A DNA stretch of 64,000 nucleotides from Ipomoea triloba (Eukaryota; Streptophyta; Magnoliopsida; Solanales; Convolvulaceae): positions 23,137,260-23,201,259 of the forward strand of contig NC_044916.1 in the NCBI RefSeq assembly GCF_003576645.1, written 5' to 3'. Positions 11,385 to 22,200 of the stretch are shown piece after piece. Each line of letters begins with the position of its first letter. Position 1 is the first letter of the stretch. Under the pieces are notes generated by a model. That model was not told the DNA's origin and ran no database searches. It saw only the letters and a program-made list of their open reading frames with translations. The translations under genes were made by a program, and so were the position numbers.

Positions 11385-12010
11385 TCCTGTGATTGCTAAA
11401 AAGTCTGCAATTGGGCTACTGAACCAATTTCTTGTAATTTGATATCTAAATTATTAAAGTGTAATTTGATCTCTAAATTAACCAATTTCTTGTATTTTGT
11501 CTAATTTGTCACTAAAAATATTTTCCATGCAACAATAATTTAGCGCCACTTGAATATGTTTAAACAAAATATTAATTTTTAAAATATATTTTAATTTTTG
11601 TATTAATTAAAATTAAATAAATAAAGAAAACACTCGTACTTCCCCTCTTCGTCTCCGACGGATGCGAAGAGTACTAATCTTCGTCTCTAGGCTAGAGACA
11701 AAGAGGAGATGCAAAACCTTTCTTCATCTTTGGCTGAAGACGAAGACTAGTACTCCACGTCTCCAGCTAGAGACAAAGAGGGAGGGAGTGTTTTTTTTTT
11801 CTTTAATTTATTTAAAATTATTAAAATATATGTTAAAATTAATATTTTAAAAAAATTCCATGTGGCGCTGGCTAACTAGGTAGTAAACGGTTTTATTGGC
11901 AAGTTTGGACAAATTGTACAAAATTAGTTAATTTAGGAATCTAGTTATATTTTTTAGATTCACTGACACAATTACATTATCACATGCAACTTAGTAGCCT
12001 ATTTGAGCAT
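11385..12010. mobile_element. Degenerate inverted-repeat (MULE-like) element
   Basis: The left segment (GGGCTACTGAACC, then CTAAATTAACCAATTTC) is mirrored by the right segment (complement AGGCTACTAAGTT, then CTAAATTAACTAATTTT). GCGCCAC occurs inside both. The centre (11640-11790) has GC-richer CGTCTC/GAGAC inverted motifs around CTTCGTCTC. The similarity is diffuse and no target duplication is seen. Confidence 0.35.
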
Positions 12011-12624
12011 TATTATTGTTGTTGTTGTTGTTAAATGTATTTTCTCCTTCAATCATATTGAGTTTTCGTTCACTAAAAACTAAAATCGCCACAATCATAA
12101 AAAGTTAATATATATACTTATATAGTATATTTTATATCTCTTACAAATTAGGGACTTATAAATGACTAAATACGAGTAATTAAGAGACATTTTTTTAAAA
12201 TAAACAAAATATATATCCAGTGGCTTATAATTGAAGCAAAATGTTGCATGCCGACCAGTAACCAAAGCGTGCAAGTCCAATTTCCCATTTATTACTTTTA
12301 TGTATGAGCATAACGTAAAACAACGATACTTATGATATGATTCCCACTTTCTCATACTCTTTTTGATTGATTGTCCATAACAAGAAAGATCAATTTATTT
12401 GTGCTCTTTAGATCACATCTTCATCTAAAGTTAACAAGCAATTAAGTGTGCTACAACCATACCAACTTTTGACCAACCTACCTATACTTAACTCAGCTTT
12501 GACTATCAAACTCAATCCACACCTTTTATTATATTGGTGTCAAATACACAATTATATTTGAGCAAATTTTTAACAAAACAAGTTGTTTGGATTACATAAA
12601 ACATAAAGCGGAGTTATTCAACAT

Positions 12625-13145
12625 AAGTATTATTGAAGCAATTACGCTTACAAATCGTTTGTAAATTAAATCTCACTAATTTTCATAGAAATTTAATTAT
12701 ATGTTGTTGAAAAGAAGGCGAAAGATATAATAAAGTTGACCCATAATTGTGCACTTGAATGAACAAGATTGTGCACTTTAAGGACAAAATTCTACATACA
12801 CTTGAAGGCACAAAGATGTGCAATTGATGCAATTTATGGTACCAAAAAGTGAGTTATTCAATTGATGCAATTACCCTTACAAATCGTTTGTAAATCTCAC
12901 AAATTTTATTAGAAATTTTTTTTTTAGACAAAAATTTTATTAGAAATTTAGTTATATGTTATTGAAAAGAAGGCAAAAGATAAAACAAACATTGACTCAT
13001 AATTATGCACTTGAAGACACAAAACTGTGTAATTGAAGGCACAAAAATGTGCACTTAAAGGCCAAATTTGTGCAATCAAAGAGAAAACTATGTACTGAGA
13101 CAAAATATATGCACTCGAAGAAGGGAAAAAATATACACTTGAAGA
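12625..13145. repeat. Tandem duplication followed by GTGCACTTGAAG-type repeats
   Basis: The phrase TTACAAATCGTTTGTAAAT, then AGAAATTTA.TTATATGTT, TTGAAAAGAAGGC and ATAATT.TGCACTTGAA occurs at about 12645-12760 and again at about 12880-13010. After the second copy, short units of the type GAAGGCACAAAAATGTGCAC recur down to about 13160. This is non-coding satellite-like sequence of unknown origin. Confidence 0.6.
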
Positions 13146-13572
13146 AAAAAATGTGCACTTGGCATGATATCAAATAATACATTGATTATTTTATTGGTCG
13201 GTGAGAAGTGTCATAATAATTCATATTTATTGTTTACTTATAAATTAGCTAATTTTATCCTAAATTAACTTGGTAAGATAAAATTAGATCAAATAATACA
13301 TAGATTATTTTTATATCAAAATTTTAATCAATGTTGCATACACTATAATTATTGAGGCAAACTTATTTAATCCAGCACCGTTATCGCTGTATTGGTAGTA
13401 TGCGTCTTCTTCTTCTTCTCCTTTTTTTTTTTTTTTAATACTTAGGTGATCAGGCTTCTTTAAATTAATACTAAGCCTACAGAACCTGTCCCCAATCATT
13501 ATTGTGTGAGTCGTGGTCTACACAGACCATCGTCCAAAAATACATAAACTACATTATTCTAACTCATAAAAT

Positions 13573-14456
13573 CAGGACCGGCCCTGGAGCAAGTGCAGGG
13601 TGGGCACCTGCCCAGGGCCCATCTCTATAAGGGGGCCCATAGATATATATTAGTTTATACAATTATACTTAGTATATATTAAAAAAAAATAATACGGTTA
13701 ATTGTTTGGAAGTCATATTCGAGAAGACTGGCTGACTTCTGAAAGCGACGTTTTCGATTTTAATAAACCGCACACCCACCGCTTACAACTCACAAGTCAC
13801 ATCGAGCCTTCGCAAAATTCACAATGCCTTCAGCCTTCGCAATTGTCTTCGGCCCTTCGCAATTCGCAGTGTCTTCGACGGTTCGGCCCTTCGCAATTCA
13901 CAATTCAAAAATCGCAAATCACATATTCTCAATTGGAAAGCCAAAGGTATTTAAGTATTTTAATAATTTTATGAATTTGCTTATTGGCGATTTGGCGAAT
14001 TGCCCAAAAATGCCAGAATATAATTATATTATATTATGTATAATGTATTGTTGACTTGTTCTAATGTTTAAGAGTTTGGAATAATTAGGAATTTTATTTT
14101 TGTTTTAATTCTATTTATAAAATAAAATTGTAAGTTTATTGAAAACCTACTTAAGATCTTCAATGTCACAAGAAAGATTGAATGGTTTGGCAATTATGTG
14201 TATTGAGAAGGATATGCTAGAAAATATTAATCTTGATGCAATTATCGATGATTTTGCATCGAGTAAAGCACGTAGAAATTTTTTGTAATGATTATTTTTG
14301 TATTTAAAAAATCGTTGCAAATTTTCTAATATTATTTCATGTTATTTGATATTATCATTTTTTAATATTATTAAATTTAAATCTTAGTTTGTTTCATATA
14401 GGGGCCCTTTTTTTTAATTTCGCCCCAGGGCCTATGAAATGTTTGGAACGGCCCTG
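13573..14456 (+). mobile_element. hAT transposon remnant with 8-bp target duplication
   Basis: The element starts CAGGACCGGCCC and the complement of its end is CAGGGCCGTTCC, giving imperfect inverted termini. It is flanked by a perfect 8-bp direct repeat CATAAAAT at 13565-13572 and 14457-14464. Eight-base target duplications and CAGG-type ends are hAT hallmarks. The GGGGGCCCAT and GGGGCCC phrases near both ends are further subterminal inverted motifs. The interior retains the last part of a transposase gene. Most of the coding region has been deleted. Confidence 0.85.
14163..14288 (+). pseudogene. hAT transposase C-terminal (dimerisation) remnant
   Basis: A 41-codon open segment ends in TAA. 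Its residues LNGLAIMCIEKDML and IIDDFASSKARRNF match the extreme C-terminus of plant hAT transposases of the zinc-finger (TTF/MYM) type, where the dimerisation domain ends with an LxxLAIxxIEK block followed by xxFAxxKxRR. The ATG at 14163 is internal to the ancestral protein and not a real start. Nothing upstream preserves the catalytic region, so it is non-functional. Confidence 0.7.
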
Positions 14457-14939
14457 CATAAAATATATTATCTTACCCTAGAAATTTTATTATTCTAACA
14501 CATAAAGTACATTATATATTATTATAACTCACAAAATATTTTATCCTAACACATAAAGTACATTATTCTAACTCATAAATTAAAATACATTATATTACCC
14601 TAGAAATTTCATTATTCTAACACATATAAAGTACATTATTTTAACTTATAAAATGCATTATCTTACCCTAGAATATTCATTATTCTAACACGCGCACAGG
14701 GCAAGGAATTTTTTTTCCATCAAAACGACTTTTCCACCTTGCCCCTAAAACAATTGCAGAGGTAAATTGCGAGTTAAACAATATCTTACCCTAGAAATTT
14801 CATTATTCTAACACATAAAAGTACATTTTTTTAAGCAATAAAGTCTTCATGGTCCTTTGAGGCTACTTTTTTTAGTATTGCTTACAATGTAGTATCTATT
14901 CATACATGGTTTTTCAATCTATTGAAGCACAAAGAAGTC

Positions 14940-15275
14940 TGATGGATACCCTGGCTGGGGTACTCGACCCAAGAAGACCGATATCTAGAGCCCGCTGACT
15001 GCCCAGTCCGACAGATGTGTGGCCCAAATTGTATGGCTCGCATGGCGCAGTTCGTGAAGGCAGTCGGGAGGCGGTGCCCGGCCAGGTTCACCCTAAAAGG
15101 CAGTGACTATGCAGAATTTGGTATCTTGGACGAAATTCGGAGAATCTTACCTATTTCAGAATTTGGTAACTTCTATGGCGATTAGGCAGCTCCAATTGTC
15201 TTCCTAAATTTATATTTGTTATGATTTCTTCTTATTTCCTTGTGTAGGCTCCTTATTCCTATATAAATACCCCCT
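14940..15275 (+). mobile_element. LTR-like repeat of a Ty3/gypsy derivative, left copy
   Basis: It begins TGATGGATACCCTGG, contains GACTATGCAGAATTTGG and ends in a promoter-like CTATATAAATACCCCC. The same sequence recurs at 17645-17965 in the same orientation with scattered substitutions and small indels. The two copies bracket gypsy coding fragments, which supports their being LTRs. Shared sequence stops just after the TATA box, so R/U5 is missing or diverged in at least one copy. Confidence 0.7.
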
Positions 15276-15519
15276 AGGAGCGCTAATCTCAATCGAGCAC
15301 CTATGCATGAAGTCCTGCACACCAACGGGAGTCGGCATAGTGCGATGTGACCAGAAGATAGCTAGGAGCTGTTATTTACAAACCTGTCGGCAAGTGGGAG
15401 AAAAAGACTTACAGATAAATACTATCGCCCACCAGGCAAAGAAGAAGTCAATCGATCGCTTGTAGCCGGCGGTCGAGCTGGAGGAAGTCATTCTGGACTT
15501 AGACCGATCAGAGAAGAAA

Positions 15520-16176
15520 GTGAGAATTAGAGTCGAGTTCCCCGAGGAGGTTAGGAAGGCAGCCATTCAAGTGCTGAGGTACTTCAAAGAAATATTCGCT
15601 TCGGGACCCGAGGACATGCCAGGAGTCAACCGAGCTATCATTACTCACAAACTGACCATCGACCCGGGATTAAAGCCTATAGCACAAAAGAGGTGCTATC
15701 TATCGAATGACCACCAGGACTTCATTAAAAAGAAGGTCGATATGCTGCTAACAAGCAGCTATATACGGGAGGTCAAATACCAAAGCTGGCTGGCCAATGT
15801 AGTATTGGTGCTAAAGCCACCAGTTTGGCGGATGTGCGTCGATTACATGGACCTAAACAAGGCCTGCCCTAAAGATCCATTCCCGTTGTCACGAAACCAG
15901 CTAGTAGATGAGATGGTTGGTTGCGCATTGTTAAGTTTCATGGACGCCTTTCGCGGATACCATCAGATCTTTATGCATGCGAAGGATGAAGAGAAGACTA
16001 CCTTCATTACGCCAGATGGCGTTTATTGTTATCGAGTGATGCCCTTTGGGCTTAAGAATTTAGGAGCCACCTATGCTTGCATGGTAGCCAGGTTGTTCAA
16101 GAGCCTAATCAGTAAATCCATGACTGTCTATGTGGATGACATGCTGGTCAAAAGTAAGGAGGAAGCAAAAACATGA
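15520..16176 (+). pseudogene. Ty3/gypsy reverse transcriptase fragment
   Basis: An open segment of 218 residues covers the N-terminal part of a Ty3/gypsy reverse transcriptase. Motifs in order are MCVDYMDLNKACPKD, LLSFMDAFRGYHQI, TTFITPDGVYCYRVMPFGLK and YVDDMLVKSK, the last holding the catalytic YVDD. Just before the first ATG a TAG (about 15462) breaks the upstream protease/linker region. After YVDD homology stops, so thumb, RNase H and integrase are absent. GC content is clearly higher than in the flanks. Confidence 0.9.
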
Positions 16177-16288
16177 GAAGCCCTAACAAGGGGCAAGTGG
16201 TCAGGGAAAGATAGGAAGAAACAAACATGTATTGGTCGCACCTGCCTGCGGGCAGTAGACCAGCCCTTTGCATGGCATTCAGGCGAGA

Positions 16289-17047
16289 CTAGCGACTCGC
16301 CGAAAAGGGTTTCCCCTCAATCAAGGTCCTGACTAGTCGCACGAGGTCAGCCGGGCAAGGTGGCCTTCGATCTAGGCGATAGCAAGAGTCAGCCCAGGCG
16401 AGTGGGAAATCAAAGGCTAGGTGCGGGGCAGCTGGTCGAACAAAGAAAAATTCCTCTTTCCAACCCTTATGGGAGGACTCCAGCTTATCCAAAAATTTGC
16501 AACTATCTCGGGCACGAATTTGCGCGTACCTAGGGGCCACAGTACAGACCGTAGTTAGTCGGAAAAGCTGGTGGAAGAGGGCCAGAGAAGCTTCCCTCTT
16601 GAGGCGATTAAGAAAGGTGAGGAAACTAACCACCAGGAGGTACGAGTTGGGCACCAGCAACCCGGGTACCAACCCGTAGTAGTTTAAGAGAGTATTGAGA
16701 AAAGGGAGGATGGGGACTCAAAAGCCACAGCGAACCAATTGGTAGTAGATACCAACAAAACCACCGACAGGTGGGTCCAAGATTTGCCGTTGGTCAGCTT
16801 CTTGAGTTTTTGCCGCCGAGCCGAGTTACCGGCGAGCGTAGTTGTAGTCGATGGCAGAAAGGGAGGAATTTCAAGTGGTTGGCCGTTTTAAGTCTTCGAA
16901 ATAGCCCAAATCTCTATCAATGACTTGAGCCACCGAGGTGGCTCGAGTAGCGGCCGCCAGGCGAAGAGAAGAAGAGGTCGTCGGAGAAATGGTGTCACCT
17001 TGGCAACGGGTGGAGGAAGAAGAGGATGAAGTGGCGAAGGATGACAT
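16289..17047 (-). pseudogene. Inverted gypsy gag fragment (plant gypsy-type N-terminal domain)
   Basis: On the minus strand a serine-rich start near 17047 (MSSFATSSSSSSTRC) leads into IDRDLGYFEDL. After stops it continues into an open segment, 16672-16289, with VPGLLVPNSYLLVV, SHKGWKEEFFFVRP and LAWADSCYRLDRRPP. The KGWKxxFFFV signature is typical of the N-terminal domain of Ty3/gypsy gag polyproteins in plants. The orientation is opposite to the reverse transcriptase fragment and to both LTR copies. It is broken by at least two in-frame stops. Confidence 0.7.
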
Positions 17048-17644
17048 TGCAAAGAAAAGGGAAAAAAGCGCTGAAGAAGAGAGGGAAGGAGAAAGAAACT
17101 GACCTTTAAAAGGGAGAAGATGACGAATCGAACAGCAAAGAGGAGTGATCGGAGGAAGAAAAGGGCGGCCAGAGAAAGCTAGTAGGAGGAAAAAGATGCC
17201 AAGGAGGGGAGGAAAAACTGAAAAGAAGAAAGGAGGGAAAGCCGAAGGGCATTTATAAAGGTTGCCAGACGACCAGATTGCGACATGTGTCTCAAATCGA
17301 ATGGACGGGGAGCCGGCCGTAATGGCTGACTCACGAGACGGTTATTACCTCGAAAAGGTAACTGGCGAGAATCAAGGAGGCGCAATGATTACGCCGTATT
17401 GATGGTGACCGTTGCAGAACTAGTCAGGAAAAGTGAGATCAGTTGGGAAAACGTAGCCGGTCGGGAAATGTGAGCCTATACCGGGCTATAGCCCGACCGA
17501 GAGGCGGCGTTATGTTTTGGCTACATTGCAGATTGATAAGGTGATTGACTGTCTACCTGGGAATAGTGTGCCCGAGGGAACTCGCTTGAAGGACTACTTT
17601 CCCGAGTTATCGTCTCTCAAGAACTCGAGAAAGTGAGGGACTAG

Positions 17645-17965
17645 TGATGGATACCCCGGCTGGGGTACCCAACCCAAGAAGACTAGTACTGGAGCCCGCT
17701 GATTGACTAGTCGGATGGATGTGTGGCCCAAATTGTATGGCTTGCGTGGCCCCATTCGTGGGCGGTGCGCTACCGGGTGAGGCCTAAAAGGCGGTGACTA
17801 TGCAGAATTTGGTATCTTGGACGGAATTCGAGGAATCTTGCCTATTTTAGAATTTGGTAACTTCTATGGCGATTAGGCAGCTCCAATTGCCTTCATAAAT
17901 TTATATTTATTAAGATTCCTTCTTATTTCTTTGTGCAGGCTCCTTATTCTCGTATAAATACCCCC
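17645..17965 (+). mobile_element. LTR-like repeat of a Ty3/gypsy derivative, right copy
   Basis: The second copy of the 14940 repeat begins TGATGGATACCCCGG and ends with CGTATAAATACCCCC. A purine-rich GAGAAAGTGAGGGACTAG lies directly before it and could be the polypurine tract. A small deletion relative to the left copy lies near 17755. No matching 5-bp target duplication was found around the pair. Confidence 0.7.
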
Positions 17966-18264
17966 ATGGATTATATTGTTGATGGTTCTGATTTCAATAT
18001 AAGTAATACTTATTAAGTATAATTATTCCTTAAATTGTGCCTGTATTTTCTCCCTAATAATTTTTTTGAAGTTCTACGGTAGTGTTGGCCAGCCGAAACG
18101 GTTGTCACGCAGTTGTGAAACCAACAGAGTCAATGCCCCCACTTAAATTTAAACCTATAACCTCCCATTTGGGAGAGCTATCATTGAGTTTCAAGTTACT
18201 TGGCTTCTTGATTTTATTAATAAGCATAAGAAAATTCAAAGAGAATCTAAGAAGTCCTCCATTA

Positions 18265-18345
18265 ACAAAAGACTTGGTGGTCAAGCGGCATGAAGTGATT
18301 CTCCTAAATGGGAAGTTATGGGTTCAAGTCTCTGTGGGGCGATAT
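18265..18345 (+). mobile_element. tRNA-derived SINE fragment
   Basis: It contains a pol III A box (GGTGGTCAAGCGGCATGA) and, about 35 bases later, a B box (GGGTTCAAGTCTC), as in the tRNA-related head of plant SINEs. It does not fold as a complete tRNA. The 3' body probably extends to about 18400. Confidence 0.5.
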
Positions 18346-18519
18346 TGACTCATTGAACTTCAGTAGGTTGAGAAAGTATATATGGGCAGTTACTATATGT
18401 AACAAGGTCAATAGCACTCAAAAAAGTCCTCCATTACCACCATTCCTATTCCTAATTCCCTTGCCCACAATTTCATATTGTTATTAACAAAGCACTAAAT
18501 AGGACAACTCGCCATTAGC

Positions 18520-18620
18520 CTTGTGCTGAAATGGCATGTAGTGGCTCTCAGGCTCTCCCATACGAAAGGTCACGAGATCGAGCTTCAATGGAGGCAACTC
18601 TTTGTGCTTCACCAAGTTTT
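18520..18620 (+). mobile_element. Second tRNA-derived SINE fragment
   Basis: TTGTGCTGAAATGGCATG (A-box-like) is followed by AAAGGTCACGAGATCGAGC (B-box-like) at SINE-type spacing. It is related in layout to the preceding element but divergent. Confidence 0.4.
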
Positions 18621-19294
18621 AAAAAAAAATATGACGACTCATCTTTAACACAACCCCCATTTATACTATAAAAATCCCAATTATTCCTATTCCTATTAGT
18701 AATACTCTTATCATATAAAAGGGAAAAAAAAAACTCATCATATTATCAACTGCGGAACAAATTACCCTGATGTATTACTCAAGTTTAATTCAATAAATAT
18801 TTAAATCAATTTGATTATCATGAAACCGAGCCCCAGTTCATAATGCATTGAGCAAATTTCAACTCCTTTAAGGGTAATTGCATCAATAACTAAATTGTAG
18901 TTTTAACTATCAAACTGGATTCAGTTGAATTACACCCCTATCACCAACTATAAAGTTGGGACAACCATGAATGTTATTCATTAGCAGTTCTGCAAAAACA
19001 AAGCACATATTGAAATAGCAAAGGCTTGATTAAACATCAGAACTCAACTTTTGCTATAATTCTCAGAATAATTAAAAAGGTTAAGATTTCTCATATCACT
19101 AATGCAAGTGTCTCAATGCCATAGCATTTTACTACAATAATCTAACAGAAATCTCCAAGAAAGGTCAGTGAACAAAAAGTTTAATAAAATCCCAACTCAC
19201 AGAAGAATACCAGGTAATATGAACCAACAGAGAAACACGACTAGGCTGTCTACACATTTGATGAGGTACCAACCCTCAATTTCGTTCATATTAA

Positions 19295-22200
19295 TCAATC
19301 TGAATCAGCAGACACGTCTCCATAAGAAACCAAGCCGCCCTTTGCAGGGGGGCTCCTGGATGGCGATATTGACTTCTCCTTGTTCCTCAACCTTGGAGAT
19401 TGTGATCCATTAGATGACCTTGACTCTGACCGGCTCCTGCTCCTGCTTTGAGAGGGCAACCTCTGCCTCTCGACTCGTGGCGATGCACGATACCTTTCCA
19501 CAGGAGATGGACTACGAATAGGATTCCGGCTATCACGCCGAGAACGGTAGCGTATTGGACTGCGTGATACACTGTAAGACCTGCTTCTTCTGCTTCTGTA
19601 TCTGCAAGTGTTCCTTGATACGATGAATATTCCTATGTACGAGGACTCTTAAGAAGCAAAGAGTAAACTAAAAATGGTTGGAGGCTAGAAATAAGCCAGT
19701 TTACAAGAAATATTATATATTCAAAAATAAAGTGTATGACTATGCAGCAAGCCCGCACTGCCCTAGAGACATAGTGGAGAGAAGCAACTAATATAGTTGC
19801 TTGCAATTCAATCAGTCAGTATATATATATATATATATATATATTTGATGTGACTGATGATTTGTATAAAAAGGTTGCCAATAATAGAAATGTGTAGACA
19901 AAATATGAAATCCAAAATATCATACAAACCTAGGAGGAGTTCTTCCTCTTGGTGGACTCCTGTAGCGCCTGGGGGACCGTCTGTAACTTGAATATCTATG
20001 AAGGCAGAATTGGAGGTAGGAAAAAATAAAATAAAATCAGAACATTAACAAATTCATCTTCTAGTCAAGAAGTTCGTAATTAAAAGCCTCATTTTTACCT
20101 ATCACGGTCACTGCGCTGATAGCGGTATGACCTCACTGGAGATCGATCAGGAGAACGACTCCTGTATCTACGTGCATAAGAGTACCGCTCACTGAAGCCT
20201 CTCCCCCTTCTTATGCGTTTGGGAGATCCACCAACAGGACTTCTAGAAGAGCTCCTACCATGATCAGAGATTGGTGACCTTCCCCTTCGACCAACACTTA
20301 CAGGACTCGGACTCCTTGAGTAGCTTCGGCGATTATTCCTACTAGGACCCCTACCTAGACTTGGATTAGGACTTCTAGAAGGAGCCCTACCTGAGCTTCT
20401 ACTAATACTCCTTCGAGCAGACCTAACAGGACTTCTGCTAAAACTCCTCCGATCAGATCTAACAGGACTTCTGCTCACACTTTTCCGAGATGGCCTAACA
20501 GGGCTTCTGCTAGCACTCCTACGAGAAGGCCTAACAGGGCTTCTGCTCACACTCCTCTGAGAAGATCTAACTGGACTTCGACTTGCCGACTTCCAAGATT
20601 TCCTTGAAGAGATTCTAGGTGGGCTGCGGACACTTCTAGGAGGCGAGGCTGAAGGACTTCTGGTTCTGCCTCTTTGAGAGTTGGCTCTGACTGGACTCCC
20701 ACTTACACTTCTGCCTCTAACTGGACTTTGACTAAGACTTCTAGCTGGACTCTTGCTGCTTCCACTTCTCAATCGGCCAGTACTCCTCTCTGAGACGCGA
20801 TGTGGGCTTTCGTTGATACTTGCACTCCTGCTTGGACTCCGTTTTGGGCCAGCACTGGTACTCCTCACACTGTGTTTTGGGCCAACACTTGGGTCTCTGT
20901 TTAAACTCCTGGGGCTTATGCTCATGCTTTTACTCAGAGATCTTCTAGGACTAGGGCTTCGACTCCTGTTTATCAACTTCCAATATAATGGCCATTCTGG
21001 GAGGATTTGTAAGCAAAAGAAAAAGAATATGTGCAAGAAGAAATGGAAGCAAACCTAGATTTCCCTGGATGATCATCCACCACATCAGGTTGTCTATCCT
21101 GATGACTCTGATCATTATTTTTATGCCCACCGTTTTCCTTGAGGATATCACCTTCTTCCCTCTCAAATATGTCATTGGAATCTCCCTTCTTATGAACAGA
21201 AACAGCTTCCCGATCCTCAACAAGAGATTGATTTCCATCTGCAGAAGATTAGCAATGCAATTACATCATCAAGATATCCAAGAATAGGTAACTAAACGGG
21301 CAAAAGTTGTGAAAACTACAGAGCAACATTCGTATCCAAGGTATTATTATATATGCAAAATAGTCCTAGAAATGAGGTTATAAAAAATTGGAAGGAATAA
21401 CAGAAAATTAGAACTATAAGACATTTATCTTTAGCATGATCAATGTTAATTTACAGTCAATAACATCAATGAAGACCACGTTATTGGAAATTTGGAATTT
21501 AAAACATCCAATAACTGTGAACAATGATTCAGTTGATGGAATTTTTTGCGAAATAGGGTGTGTACCTCAGTTTAAATACCATAGGTGTTTTACCCAATCA
21601 AATATGCATTTGCATTGTCTAATTTCTGCCAAAATAATTAGCACCACTATTCAAATTTGTTCTGTTTTACAAGTACTTCTAAAACTATTCTTTCAGATTC
21701 TAGTTATCATATCTAAATCACTAATATTAACTATTAAATCAGTCTCATTTCATTTATTTTACCAAAACAAAGAAGAATGGAGATCTCATTGGAATCACAA
21801 AAAATATGCTTCCATCCTTCTAATATAATTTCTATCATGACCTTCAGGTTAAATTTAGTTTATTTTAGTCGTGTTTGACACCTTGATGTAATCTAGTTTG
21901 CAAGATCAATCCAAAACCAAATAAGCCAATTCACAGATCCAGTAGATTCTAAATATCATTAACTGGCGCAGACATTTTATGGAAAATATATAATTGTCAG
22001 CCAAAATGTAAACGTGTTAAAGTTTAAGGAGAAATTGTTAAATACCCATTTTCTTTCCTGGGATTTTATTCCTCCCATCCAATCCTTTAACTCCATCATC
22101 GTTTTCAGAACTATTTTCGGTGTCACTATCAGAAAGGCTTTCTGATGATCTGAAATAAACAAGAGAAAGAAACACAAGCATATAAAAGTTAAACTTCTTG

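Larger units (their letters stand above)
13495..14720. repeat. AT-rich repeat block interrupted by the hAT element
   Basis: Outside the hAT insertion the sequence is a loose array of the unit ATTCTAACACATAAAGTACATT and CATTATCTTACCCTAGAA, from about 13540 to 13572 and 14457 to 14700. The left edge has TCATTATTGTGTGAGTCG followed by TGGTCTACAC, resembling the ends of the GGTCCACA element family. The hAT therefore seems to have landed in an older member of that family. The right boundary is unclear. Confidence 0.4.

Noticed and set aside
15520..16176. Integrated caulimovirus (pararetrovirus) polymerase
   Set aside because: The reverse transcriptase motifs (MPFGLK, YVDDMLVKSK) and the flanking LTR-like repeats fit a Ty3/gypsy retrotransposon. 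No movement or coat protein domain is seen.
20753..21058. Leucine-rich open frame on the plus strand opposite the RS exon
   Set aside because: It is the complement of repetitive Arg/Ser codons (TCT/AGA read backwards), which always yields Leu/Leu-Gly frames. The minus-strand exons splice cleanly and have family matches.
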